This document shows positions 38,252 to 47,822 of a DNA stretch of 64,000 bases, piece after piece. A model generated the notes under the pieces. That model had not been told where the DNA came from and did not search any database. It saw nothing but the letters and a program-made list of their open reading frames with translations. The translations under genes and the position numbers were made by a program. Source of the stretch: a virus; the IMG/VR virus record IMGVR_UViG_3300020810_000992, positions 21,300 to 85,299 of that record; one strand, written 5' to 3'. The first letter of the stretch is position 1; each line of letters begins with the position of its first letter.

Positions 38252-39332
38252 ACGTATAGGCTTTGCTTGCAAATATATGCATCCGGATCAGACGCAGAAG
38301 AAGAAACTACTAGAAGAAATTCAACGACCATTGAACACACGTAGCACCACAGTGCAATGGTTAAATAGACAAACAAGAGATGTTGCAGAAGAACGCTTGT
38401 GGGACATCATGGTGCATAACATTCAGTCATACTACAACTTGATTGAATACGTAGGGAGTTTACCTGATGAATTACGAATGGTACGATTGGGCAGTGATGT
38501 CCTTCCTGTATACACTCAGTCTGACTGGTGCTATTACTGGAAACGTAGTGATGTGGTCAGCTATTGCGAAAAGCATTTCGCAAGGGTCGGCGCCCTCGCT
38601 AGAACGCTTGATGTTCGCTTGTCTATGCATCCTGGGCAGTTTACTGTTTTGGCTAGCGACAACGAAGATATAGTAGATAGGAGCATAGAAGAATTTGAAT
38701 ATCACACCGATGTCATCCGCTGGATGGGCTATGGACAGTCATTCCAAGACTTTAAATGCAATGTACACATATCGGGTCGAAAAGGTCCACAAGGCATCAT
38801 CGACGCACTTAAAAGACTCTCGCCTGAAGCAAGAAACACCATCACAATCGAAAACGACGAAAACAAGTGGGGACTCGAACACAGCCTCGAACTTGCAGAC
38901 CACTGCGCACTCGTGCTTGACATACACCATCACTGGTGCCGTGAAGGTGAATACATTCAGCCTACCGACGATAGATTTGCTCGCGTAATTGACAGCTGGC
39001 GTGGTGTGCGTCCTGCAATTCACTACAGTGTTAGTAGAGAAGACTTGCTGGACAGACACGCTAAAGGTAAAAAGCCTAACATGAAGTCATTACTAGAGCA
39101 AGGATTTAAGAAAGCAAAACTACGAGCTCACAGTGATTACATGTGGAACCGTGCTGTTAACGACTGGGCATTAGGATTTAACAACTATGCAGATATTATG
39201 GTAGAGTCAAAGTGTAAGAATCTAGCCAGTATTGCACTACATAAATATAAAACACAAGGAGAACACAAATGGTCAAAAAATGGATTACAGCAAGACTCAG
39301 TGAAAGAACCACTCTTGACGGAGCAATTTTAA
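38244..39332 (+). CDS. uvsE: UV damage endonuclease (UvsE/UVDE)
   Basis: 362 residues with a TIM-barrel fold. Metal-binding segments are recognisable: RLSMHPGQF (His), ITIENDENKWG (Glu-Asn-Asp), CALVLDIHHHWC (Asp and His) and AIHYSVSRE. The family nicks DNA 5' of cyclobutane dimers and other lesions to start repair, useful for surface-water phages. The C-terminal third is basic. The middle of the gene (38,850-39,050) is visibly less AT-rich than the surroundings, perhaps a sign of recent transfer. It overlaps both neighbours. Confidence 0.92.
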   Translation: MIKRIGFACKYMHPDQTQKKKLLEEIQRPLNTRSTTVQWLNRQTRDVAEERLWDIMVHNIQSYYNLIEYVGSLPDELRMVRLGSDVLPVYTQSDWCYYWKRSDVVSYCEKHFARVGALARTLDVRLSMHPGQFTVLASDNEDIVDRSIEEFEYHTDVIRWMGYGQSFQDFKCNVHISGRKGPQGIIDALKRLSPEARNTITIENDENKWGLEHSLELADHCALVLDIHHHWCREGEYIQPTDDRFARVIDSWRGVRPAIHYSVSREDLLDRHAKGKKPNMKSLLEQGFKKAKLRAHSDYMWNRAVNDWALGFNNYADIMVESKCKNLASIALHKYKTQGEHKWSKNGLQQDSVKEPLLTEQF

Positions 39333-39436
39333 TCGGCGCAGGCGTAGCGTTCTTAATCTTTAAACCAATTGCAAGCCTAGTAGCATACGGTGCTATTGCT
39401 TACGGTGCTTGGACAATCTACAAAAGAGAAGACTAA
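39269..39436 (+). CDS. Small membrane protein, 55 aa
   Basis: 55 residues from ATG 39269 with AAGGAG 8 bases upstream, reading in another frame inside the last 64 bp of uvsE. A basic start (MVKKWITARLSERT) is followed by a hydrophobic Ala/Gly-rich region with two helices (about 16-49). The stop converges on the opposite-strand zinc protein gene (4-bp overlap). Unknown function. Confidence 0.55.
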   Translation: MVKKWITARLSERTTLDGAILIGAGVAFLIFKPIASLVAYGAIAYGAWTIYKRED

Positions 39437-39720
39437 AGTTTATCAATTGTAGTGTCAACATCAACTGACAAATCAAGTCTTTTACGTTGCTCAACACCTT
39501 TACGTTGAGCAAATCGTTTAGGATCGCAATCAGGGCAAACGTGGATATAGAAGTCGTCTAATCGCTTCGGGTCCACTTTGCCCTTTTCTCTTTTAAACTC
39601 TTGATGACAGTCATCGCATTCAAAGACAGCATAACTACGTAGTCGCTTGTAAGGATGAGTCTTTCCCTTCTTACTTTTGCGCACATAAAATCTAATTTCT
39701 TTTTCTATTCTTTTGAACAT
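39433..39720 (-). CDS. Small zinc-ribbon-like protein
   Basis: 95 residues on the minus strand from ATG 39720 (upstream ATGs would add an implausible hydrophobic start). Two Cys pairs, FECDDCHQEF and HVCPDCDPKRF, form a probable zinc ribbon, in a very basic background (RKSKKGKTHPYKRLRS). It may bind nucleic acid. It is a single leftward gene between two rightward blocks and converges on the 55-aa membrane gene. Confidence 0.65.
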   Translation of the reverse strand: MFKRIEKEIRFYVRKSKKGKTHPYKRLRSYAVFECDDCHQEFKREKGKVDPKRLDDFYIHVCPDCDPKRFAQRKGVEQRKRLDLSVDVDTTIDKL

Positions 39721-39755
39721 ATTGTATTTATTTACGTTCGGATTATAGAATATAA

Positions 39756-39763
39756 CATAAATA
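39756..39763 (+). promoter_or_regulatory. Late-promoter-like box (CATAAATA)
   Basis: CATAAATA, 16 bp upstream of the A-type carrier gene and ahead of the big structural gene block; AGGAG follows at 39767. Confidence 0.45.
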
Positions 39764-39779
39764 CATAGGAGTAAGTTAA

Positions 39780-40103
39780 ATGAGCATAGTAAAATTAACA
39801 GACGAAGCAATAAATCAGATGAGCACCATGCTTAAAGAGCATGATAGAGGTGCTATTAGACTAAGCATGCAAGGCGGCGGATGTGCTGGTTTTAAGTATA
39901 ACTGGGAATTAGAAGATGCTCCTGACGAAAACGATGAAGTAATTGACTTACCAGATGGGAAATTTGTAATTGACAAGGCGAGCATAATGTTTTTGTTAGG
40001 CTCAACAATAGATTACAAAAAAGAAGTATTTGGTTCGTACTTCGATATAAAGAACCCTGCAAGCACCAGTAGTTGTGGTTGCGGTGAAAGCGTAGGATTT
40101 TAA
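39780..40103 (+). CDS. A-type iron-sulfur carrier (IscA/ErpA-like)
   Basis: 107 residues. The three Fe-S ligand cysteines are in place: QGGGCAGFKY (Cys35) and SCGCGESVGF (Cys99 and Cys101). The length fits ErpA/IscA/SufA. These proteins pass Fe-S clusters to client enzymes and are often found next to tail genes in T4-like cyanophages. Clients here could include the FdxA ferredoxin. It lies 3 bp upstream of the giant structural gene, so expression late in infection is likely. Confidence 0.9.
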   Translation: MSIVKLTDEAINQMSTMLKEHDRGAIRLSMQGGGCAGFKYNWELEDAPDENDEVIDLPDGKFVIDKASIMFLLGSTIDYKKEVFGSYFDIKNPASTSSCGCGESVGF

Positions 40104-40106
40104 TCA

Positions 40107-43100
40107 ATGGCAAAACAAGATATTTACTTAGGTGTTGAGGGTAACGACGGTACTGGTGATAGTATTCGCGAATCGTTTCGTAAAGCAAATGAAAACTTTA
40201 CAGAACTTTATGCTGTCTTTGGACAGGGCGGAACTATTAGTTTTACTGCACTAAACGATACTCCAACAGCAATTACACCGAGCGGATTACTAATTGGTAA
40301 CACTGCTGGTACAGAATTAGTACAAAAAACTCTTACAGCAGGCGACGGTATTAGCATTGACAATTCAAGTTCAAGTAATATTACTATTACTAATACAGGT
40401 GCAAATATTAACGCTGACACTAGTCCAATTTTAGGTGGACCTCTCAGTGGCAACAGAGTTTATTCTATTGGACTAATTGCAACATCACCAGAGGCTATTG
40501 CAGAATTTAATACTACACATGGTTCGAGCATTACTATTGATGATCTTGTTACAGACAAAAAATTCCAAGATCAATACTACGCACCAAATGTAACATTTGA
40601 ACCAAATAAATCTGTTCTTGCACGTCAAGAACCTTCTAACGCTAGTGAATATCAAAAAACAATTAGTGAGTACAGAGGCGGAAATCTTGTAATTAATGAT
40701 CACGGTCTAGATTGGAGTGCAAACGGAACTAAATGGCGCTACTCTACAACTGGAACTCCTCCAGGAGGACTGACAAACAATACTGATTACTTTATTCGTT
40801 TTGTAAATGAAGATCAAGTTAGTATTCATGCAACAAAAGAAGAAGCACAAAATAACAATGATACATCAAGACAAGCAGTTAGCATTGCACTTGGTGTAAC
40901 TACACAACCAAATGGTCAAGACTTTATTAAAGATATTACATACGATGAATCGCTATACGGATTTTACAAAGATGACGAAGCACTTCCACGTAAAAATGTA
41001 GTTAGACGTCAAGGTGATAAAATGGAAGGTGCTCTATACCTTCATGATCATCCCGGAGATTTGTCAGGAGTTGACACAGGAAATGCTGAAGACTTGCAAG
41101 CCGCAAGTAAATTATACGTAGACAATACATCATATGCATCAACTGAAGATTTATTTGTTACTAAACAAGGCGATGACACACAAGCACGTACTCCAGTAGG
41201 CCTTGAAGGTCGCGGACTTAGTTATGCTTATGGCAGTTTAAAGGCAGCGTGTTTAAAAGCACAAGAAATTGTAGAAACTGCTCCAATTGAACCAGGTGCA
41301 TATAGACAAACAATTACATATGACGATGGTAAAGGAGTGTCCCTAGTAGTTGCAGAAGGAACTACTAACTTAAACACTTCTGCAGAAAATGCAATTACGT
41401 ACCTAAGAAAAAATAAATTATTCATACAAAAAGCAATCATTGATTATGTAAACGATACATTCCCAAGTCTTTCATATCAAGCAACTAATGTTATTAATCC
41501 AAGTACCGAATCAATTCTTTTTAGAAATAAAGAATTTATTATGGAAGAAGTTAAAGCATGGATTAACCATAATATTGGTAATGCTAGTGTTGGTACACTA
41601 TGGTATGACTTTAGATATAATAGTGCTAAATGTAAACGAGATGTAGGCTATATTGTTGATGCTTGGATTAACGACTTGTCAAAAGGTGGCAACATTGAAA
41701 CACGCAGAGTTGCATCTAGTTATCTAGCTGGATTAAGAAATGCTGTAGGTAGATCAGATAATCTAAGCAACACTCAAGATCAAATTGCACAAACAAATGC
41801 CGCAATTGAATTTGCTAGAGATCTTGTAAAGCAATATGTTCTTACAAATACAGCATATACTCCTAAACAAGGAACATTTGTTGTTGATGCAAATAACTTA
41901 ACAGCAGTTAGTTTTGAATTTTATATTGGTTCGTCATCTAAAGTACATACATATGTGAACGGCGGACTAGTAAATGGTAACTTAAATGTAAGCAACTTTA
42001 CTTACGATAACGTTACTGGTATTGCTACACTGACAACTACAACCAACCACGGATTTAGTGCAGGTGACGTTGTTTCAATAAGCGGAATTAATATCAGTTG
42101 TACAGATGGCAACTTAGTTTATCCAGAGAGCTTCTTACAAGATACTACCAACGGATATATTGTAGAATCAGGATCTGGAAACAAAGATGTTATCGGAAGA
42201 GCTGATATACTTACAACGACAATTACTGATGTAATTTCAAATGGTTTAACTGCTCTAGCAAATCCAATAGGAACAGAATTGCCAGGCACTACCTGTGAGC
42301 GTGATGTTGGATTAATGATCGAAGGAATGATCCTCGATATTGGAAATGGAACAAATGCTAATATCAATGCACTACAATCAGCACTAAGATATTTTAATAG
42401 TCCATCTGGTGCAAAGGCAAGAATTACACAAGGTGTTGAAACAAGAGCCGCTATTGCTAAATTAAAACAAATTGTTAATCAAGTTATTAGTAACGTTGAT
42501 TTGCTAACACAGTCTAAAAGATTTGCTGTTACTCCAAATAATCTAGCAACTAATACGTTCGAAGTAAATGTTGGAGTGTCAACCGTCGTTCATACATATG
42601 TAACCGGCGGTACTATTACATTTGGCGGTAATACATTTGATGTAAGCAACTTTGCATACAACAACATAACAGGATTAGCTGTAGTTACTACAACTACTGC
42701 ACACGGACTTAGTTCAGGTGATGTTGTTGTAATTGAAAATGTTGTATTTGAATGTGCAGGATACGAAGGTACTAAAATTTATCCAACTGATTACACAACA
42801 TCAGTACCGCAATGGCTAAACAGCAACATTAATGATGTTAGTAGTACAGTTAAAGATGCTATTAATACAAAATTCGATATTATTTTAGATATCCTTACTA
42901 ACGGATTCATTGCAAAAGATAACTATACTCCTGTTGAAGGAAGCACTTATACTATTGACTTTAGTAACGGTGCAGGTAATGATAGTACTGACCAAGGTAT
43001 TAATACAAACGTTGATATTCTTCCAGGAAAAATTATTGTTGGTAAGACATCAGGAGCAAGAGGACGCATTGTAAAATATATAAGCGGTCTAGACTTAGGT

Positions 43101-46100
43101 GGTACAGTATACGACAGAGTCGAAGTTGTGTTAATTGAGCCAACACTATTTAAAATTGGTGAAGAACTTGAATACGGTAACCCAACTGCTGAAAAGCAAA
43201 TTACTATTCACGTTGAGTCTGGTATTTACTATGAAGATTATCCAATTAAAGTTCCTGCTAACGTTTCTGTTAAAGGTTCGGACTTTAGACGTTGTCAAAT
43301 ACGTCCTGCAAGAAGAATTTCACAATCGCCATGGGTACGCACATACTTCTATAGAGACAAGTTATTAGATAATCTTAAAATTACAGATTGGTATGGTGCA
43401 GATATTGCAACAGCGCAGGACATTAGTCTTACAGGTACAAACGAAGTTGGCGGTACTATTACAGTAACTCCAGCAGATAATATTTCTCCAACAGCCTGGG
43501 ACGGCGCTTGGTTCTATACCGACAACGGAGCAGTTGGTTTAATTAGTAATGCCGACGGTGGAAGTAGTTTTGATGTTACTTTGACTGTAGATATTTTACC
43601 AAACTTAAATAATATTTCTAGTGGTGCATGGCATATTAAACAAACAAGAAATTATGGATACCATTACTTAACAGATCCTAATGATTCAACTAGTGTTCCT
43701 AAGACTAATGATCAAATGGATGTGTTCTTAATGAACGATGCAACAAGACTTGCAAATATGTCATTCCAAGGACACGGAGGCTTTGCACAGGTACTTGATC
43801 CTGCAGGTCAAATCCTTATTAAATCACCTTACACACAGGTTTGTGGTAGCTTCTCCGGAAGTATTAATAAACAGGCATTCCGAGGTGGTATGTATATTGA
43901 CGGTTTTGCTGGTAACTTAGAAACAGTTATTACTAGTAAAGACGACAACTATACACTTAATGTTCAATCGGCAGCAGGTACAGGTTTAAGAATTAGAAAA
44001 CCACAAACACCTGCTCCATTCTTTATTAATGGTATAAGATATCAAGTTGATGCAGTTTCAGAATACGACGGCGGGACAGGTACAGCAAAATTATTAATTA
44101 ACAAACTTTCAAATGAAGGTAATGGGTATACTGATAGTACATTCCCACAGCCAATCTTTATCCAGACTGCTGGTAACAGAAGTATGTTGGCAAACGACTA
44201 TACTCAGGTTAACGATTTAGGTTACGGATTGTTCTGTAACAATGCGTCACTGTCAGAGCAAGTTTCAACATTTACATACTACAACCACACAGCGTTCTTT
44301 AGTAATAATGGTTCGGAAATTAGAGCTCTAAACTGTTCTAACGCCAACGGTAACTATGGACTTGTTGCCGCTGGATCAGATCCAAACGAAACTGTTGACA
44401 TTGTTACTTCACTACGTAATATGCAACAGCCTGCTAAAGTATATAATGATCCAACTAACGTATACGGATTTGGTGAATTTAATCATAATGCAGGTAACTT
44501 TAGTATATTTGTTTATGATTGTGACTATCATCCATATGCAAATAGTATTGTTGATGTTTATACTTCCTCAGGAGTTACATCATACGAAGTAACAGCAGTT
44601 AGTGCAGTTGATGTTCCAGTTAGTAATACTGGTGGATACTCGGGTGCTACCGGACCAACTGGAAGAAAAGGTGCTAATCAAACGATTTATAGGTTATCAG
44701 TTTCAGGCGACACTGGATTAGAAAATGCTATTACTGGTTTACATAATCCTGCATTAGCAAGTGATGCTTCACCATATGTAACAATACGTATGAACAAGAA
44801 TCACTTGTTCGACGATGTTGCAGGTGTTACAAGTATTAGACCTTCAACAGCAGTTATCTTTGAAGAAAATACAGATAGAGTATATAGAAGTATTAGCTTT
44901 AATAATCAAGACAGTGATAACAGTGCATTACCTGCAGATCGATTCCAGATTGTATTTGATGGCGGCTTTAGTCACGTTAACTTAACAATGCGTAATGTAG
45001 AAGCGGCATTGAACACTTATGCAGGTGTTGGTACAACAATGGGTGCTACAGCAGGTGACGTTGTGCTTGCTATTGAAAAAGTAACAGCAAGTTTACAAGC
45101 TAGACTTGCAAATAACGATATGATTTTCTCCTTCCACGGAAAAACACACATTGTTGCAAACTATACAGACAGAGGCGACTATGCTACTGTACAACTAAAT
45201 GACTTACCTGCAAGTAATATTAATAGTGTAGGTGGATTGTTTAGTGCATCTGGACTTGCAGAATCTATTATATTCAGTGGAAACGCAACAAGAACTATTC
45301 CTCTTTCGTTACAAGATGGAGAAAGTGCTAGTATCACAGTTGGTATTTCAACACTAAGAGCTAACGGACATGACTTTGATAAAATTGGTACTGGCGGTTT
45401 CAACACTACTAACTATCCAAGTATTATTTACGGTGATCCAGTTAAGCCAGCGGCACAGGCAAACGAAGTCAATGAACGAGGCAAAGGGCGTGTGTTCTTT
45501 GCAAGTACTGACCAAGACGGATTCTTTAGAATTGGTAAGTTCTTTAGTGTAGACCAAGGAACAGGTACTGTTACATTTGCGGCAAGTATTGCTATTAGTA
45601 ACTTGGATGGACTTGGATTTAAACAAGGTGTTAGAATTACAGAATTTAGTAATGATGATACAATGTCAGATGCTGATCCAGCGGCTGTTCCTACAGAGTT
45701 TGCCGCTGAAGGATTTATAACACGTAGACTACATTTTGATAGAAACGGTACTAAGCTAGTTACAGGAACAATTGGTGCAGGTGTACTAGCAAGAGATGGT
45801 ACTACTGAAATAACCGGCGATATTAATGCTGGCGGCTATAAGTTCTATAATCATGCTGATCCAACAAATCTTCAAGATGTTACAACTAAAAGTTATGTTG
45901 ATGCTAGAACACCATTTGGCCCAGAAGCAATTGGTGCTAATATTGGAAATAGACAAACTAACGACATACTAGTCTGGAGCGGTACAAATTACGATAATCA
46001 TACACTAGCAGGTGACGTTTCATTAACAGTAGCAGGTAACGTTGCTACATTTGCAATTACTTCAGATAGTATTGTAAATGGAGATATCAATTCAAATGCA

Positions 46101-47291
46101 GGTATACTACAAAGTAAACTTGCAATGAACGCGGCTACTACTAGAGCAAATGCTACTGGTATTGTACAAGCAGATTTAGGACTAGCAAGTTTTGATAGTG
46201 GTGACTTTACTGTAACCAATGGTTGGGTAACACTAAAAGATAGTTCAGTTGATTTTGCTGATTTACCAGAAATTGCACAAAATACAGTGTTTGGTCGAAC
46301 AAACGCAAGTGCAGGAGATGCATCAGCTGTTACATTTGCTGATGTTGTTAACATTGGTGGGTCATTTACTACAACAGGCGTTGCAGACAGAATTGTTAAA
46401 ACAGGAACTGATGGTAGAATTGATGCACAGTCGTACTGGTTAGATAACTATAAAATTCTAGACCAAACTTCAAATACAATGACAATGACAACACCGGGTG
46501 GTGCTAAAGTGTTTGATACTGTTGGTACAGTACCAAGTAATACTACTTCAACATTCCCTGGAACAATAAAAATTGGTAGTACAAATAGTGTTCCGTCATT
46601 CTTCCAAAAGAATAGTAGTTATGGTGATCCGTCAGATGCTACACAGAACTCACCTGTATTAGCAAGTGACTGGATGTATACGTCATTTATTGAAGCGCCT
46701 GGCGAAAAGGGTGCTTCAAGTACAGGCATTGCAATTGGTGCTGGTACAGGATTTAGTAGTGCTGGTGAAGTTAGTATTGTAGCAAATAATAACGTTGCTT
46801 CAGTAATATTTAAACAGTCAGCAGTAACACCAAGTTCAAATGGTGGTTATGACTTAGGTACTAGTAATTTAAAGTTCGGTACAATTTACGGTACAGCAAC
46901 AGCGGCACAATATGCTGACTTAGCAGAAAATTATTTAGGAGATAATAGTTATGAACCTGGTACAGTGCTTGTATTCGGCGGACAAAATGAAGTAACTATA
47001 ACAGACAAAGTAGGCGACAGAAGAGTAGCAGGTGTTGTTAGTACAAATCCTGCACACTTAATGAATGTTGATTTGTTTGGTGATTTTGTAAACGCAGTTG
47101 CATTAACAGGTAGAGTACCTTGTAAAGTATTAGGGCGGGTAGAAAAAGGAGACTTACTAGTTACGAGTGCTATCCCGGGCTACGCTATTGTAGACAATGA
47201 TCCTAAGATAGGAACTGTAATAGGTAAGGCGGTGGCCAGCAAAGACACCGATGACCGCGGAACAGTTGAAGTGGTTGTAGGGAGAGTATAA
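40107..47291 (+). CDS. Giant virion structural (fibre/baseplate) protein
   Basis: 2394 residues. The N-terminus IYLGVEGNDGTGDSIRESF...ENFTELY is the anchor motif shared with three other structural genes in this block. Then come long stretches of fibre-like repeats. Two similar modules (about 600-680 and 810-890) each have VHTYVNGG/VHTYVTGG, SNFTYDNVTG/SNFAYNNITG and H-GFSAGDVV/H-GLSSGDVV. A right-handed-helix-like centre follows. The C-terminal 130 residues (QYADLAENYLGD, PGTVLVFGG, VAGVVSTNPAHLMN, GRVPCKVLG) are like the conserved chaperone/tip domain of fibre proteins. Probably a long fibre or baseplate-attached fibre. Confidence 0.85.
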   Translation: MAKQDIYLGVEGNDGTGDSIRESFRKANENFTELYAVFGQGGTISFTALNDTPTAITPSGLLIGNTAGTELVQKTLTAGDGISIDNSSSSNITITNTGANINADTSPILGGPLSGNRVYSIGLIATSPEAIAEFNTTHGSSITIDDLVTDKKFQDQYYAPNVTFEPNKSVLARQEPSNASEYQKTISEYRGGNLVINDHGLDWSANGTKWRYSTTGTPPGGLTNNTDYFIRFVNEDQVSIHATKEEAQNNNDTSRQAVSIALGVTTQPNGQDFIKDITYDESLYGFYKDDEALPRKNVVRRQGDKMEGALYLHDHPGDLSGVDTGNAEDLQAASKLYVDNTSYASTEDLFVTKQGDDTQARTPVGLEGRGLSYAYGSLKAACLKAQEIVETAPIEPGAYRQTITYDDGKGVSLVVAEGTTNLNTSAENAITYLRKNKLFIQKAIIDYVNDTFPSLSYQATNVINPSTESILFRNKEFIMEEVKAWINHNIGNASVGTLWYDFRYNSAKCKRDVGYIVDAWINDLSKGGNIETRRVASSYLAGLRNAVGRSDNLSNTQDQIAQTNAAIEFARDLVKQYVLTNTAYTPKQGTFVVDANNLTAVSFEFYIGSSSKVHTYVNGGLVNGNLNVSNFTYDNVTGIATLTTTTNHGFSAGDVVSISGINISCTDGNLVYPESFLQDTTNGYIVESGSGNKDVIGRADILTTTITDVISNGLTALANPIGTELPGTTCERDVGLMIEGMILDIGNGTNANINALQSALRYFNSPSGAKARITQGVETRAAIAKLKQIVNQVISNVDLLTQSKRFAVTPNNLATNTFEVNVGVSTVVHTYVTGGTITFGGNTFDVSNFAYNNITGLAVVTTTTAHGLSSGDVVVIENVVFECAGYEGTKIYPTDYTTSVPQWLNSNINDVSSTVKDAINTKFDIILDILTNGFIAKDNYTPVEGSTYTIDFSNGAGNDSTDQGINTNVDILPGKIIVGKTSGARGRIVKYISGLDLGGTVYDRVEVVLIEPTLFKIGEELEYGNPTAEKQITIHVESGIYYEDYPIKVPANVSVKGSDFRRCQIRPARRISQSPWVRTYFYRDKLLDNLKITDWYGADIATAQDISLTGTNEVGGTITVTPADNISPTAWDGAWFYTDNGAVGLISNADGGSSFDVTLTVDILPNLNNISSGAWHIKQTRNYGYHYLTDPNDSTSVPKTNDQMDVFLMNDATRLANMSFQGHGGFAQVLDPAGQILIKSPYTQVCGSFSGSINKQAFRGGMYIDGFAGNLETVITSKDDNYTLNVQSAAGTGLRIRKPQTPAPFFINGIRYQVDAVSEYDGGTGTAKLLINKLSNEGNGYTDSTFPQPIFIQTAGNRSMLANDYTQVNDLGYGLFCNNASLSEQVSTFTYYNHTAFFSNNGSEIRALNCSNANGNYGLVAAGSDPNETVDIVTSLRNMQQPAKVYNDPTNVYGFGEFNHNAGNFSIFVYDCDYHPYANSIVDVYTSSGVTSYEVTAVSAVDVPVSNTGGYSGATGPTGRKGANQTIYRLSVSGDTGLENAITGLHNPALASDASPYVTIRMNKNHLFDDVAGVTSIRPSTAVIFEENTDRVYRSISFNNQDSDNSALPADRFQIVFDGGFSHVNLTMRNVEAALNTYAGVGTTMGATAGDVVLAIEKVTASLQARLANNDMIFSFHGKTHIVANYTDRGDYATVQLNDLPASNINSVGGLFSASGLAESIIFSGNATRTIPLSLQDGESASITVGISTLRANGHDFDKIGTGGFNTTNYPSIIYGDPVKPAAQANEVNERGKGRVFFASTDQDGFFRIGKFFSVDQGTGTVTFAASIAISNLDGLGFKQGVRITEFSNDDTMSDADPAAVPTEFAAEGFITRRLHFDRNGTKLVTGTIGAGVLARDGTTEITGDINAGGYKFYNHADPTNLQDVTTKSYVDARTPFGPEAIGANIGNRQTNDILVWSGTNYDNHTLAGDVSLTVAGNVATFAITSDSIVNGDINSNAGILQSKLAMNAATTRANATGIVQADLGLASFDSGDFTVTNGWVTLKDSSVDFADLPEIAQNTVFGRTNASAGDASAVTFADVVNIGGSFTTTGVADRIVKTGTDGRIDAQSYWLDNYKILDQTSNTMTMTTPGGAKVFDTVGTVPSNTTSTFPGTIKIGSTNSVPSFFQKNSSYGDPSDATQNSPVLASDWMYTSFIEAPGEKGASSTGIAIGAGTGFSSAGEVSIVANNNVASVIFKQSAVTPSSNGGYDLGTSNLKFGTIYGTATAAQYADLAENYLGDNSYEPGTVLVFGGQNEVTITDKVGDRRVAGVVSTNPAHLMNVDLFGDFVNAVALTGRVPCKVLGRVEKGDLLVTSAIPGYAIVDNDPKIGTVIGKAVASKDTDDRGTVEVVVGRV

Positions 47292-47812
47292 TGGCACAGC
47301 AAATTATAAACATCGGAACTAGTGCTAACAAGGGCAACGGTGATCCAATTAGAACAGCTTTCACAAAAGTTAATGATAATTTTACAGAAGTATACGCAAA
47401 AATTGTTGCTATTGAAAATGGAACAATTAATGTTGTAATTTCAGATGTTAAAGGTAGTGTGCATGCTGATGATAGTACACTAATGATTGACGGAATATCT
47501 GCACAAGTTGTTGGTCCTGTTAATAATAGTAGTGTAATAACTACATCTTTAGTAGCAACAACACTAACAGGAGATCTAACAGGCGATGTTACAGGAAATG
47601 TAACAGGAACAGTAACTGGAACACTTTTAGGTAACAGTACAGGATATCATACAGGTGATATTACAGGTAGTGTTTTTGCAGACAATAGTACAATACTAGT
47701 AGATGCAGTAAATGGAACAATACCAGGCTATGTAAGTTTAACAGTTTTAAAAGCGACAGCGGCAGCAAGTATAGACTTCACCGACTTTCAAACAAGAATA
47801 GCGGCATTATAA
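47291..47812 (+). CDS. Structural protein with shared anchor motif
   Basis: 173 residues, TAATG overlap with the giant gene. Anchor motif INIGTSANKGNGDPIRTAFTKVNDNFTEVY at the start, then short repetitive strands (LTGDLTGDVTGNVTGTVTG, a T-G-x repeat) and a tail of fibre-like sequence. Perhaps a short adaptor between baseplate and fibre. Confidence 0.78.
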   Translation: MAQQIINIGTSANKGNGDPIRTAFTKVNDNFTEVYAKIVAIENGTINVVISDVKGSVHADDSTLMIDGISAQVVGPVNNSSVITTSLVATTLTGDLTGDVTGNVTGTVTGTLLGNSTGYHTGDITGSVFADNSTILVDAVNGTIPGYVSLTVLKATAAASIDFTDFQTRIAAL

Positions 47813-47822
47813 GGATAAAGAT

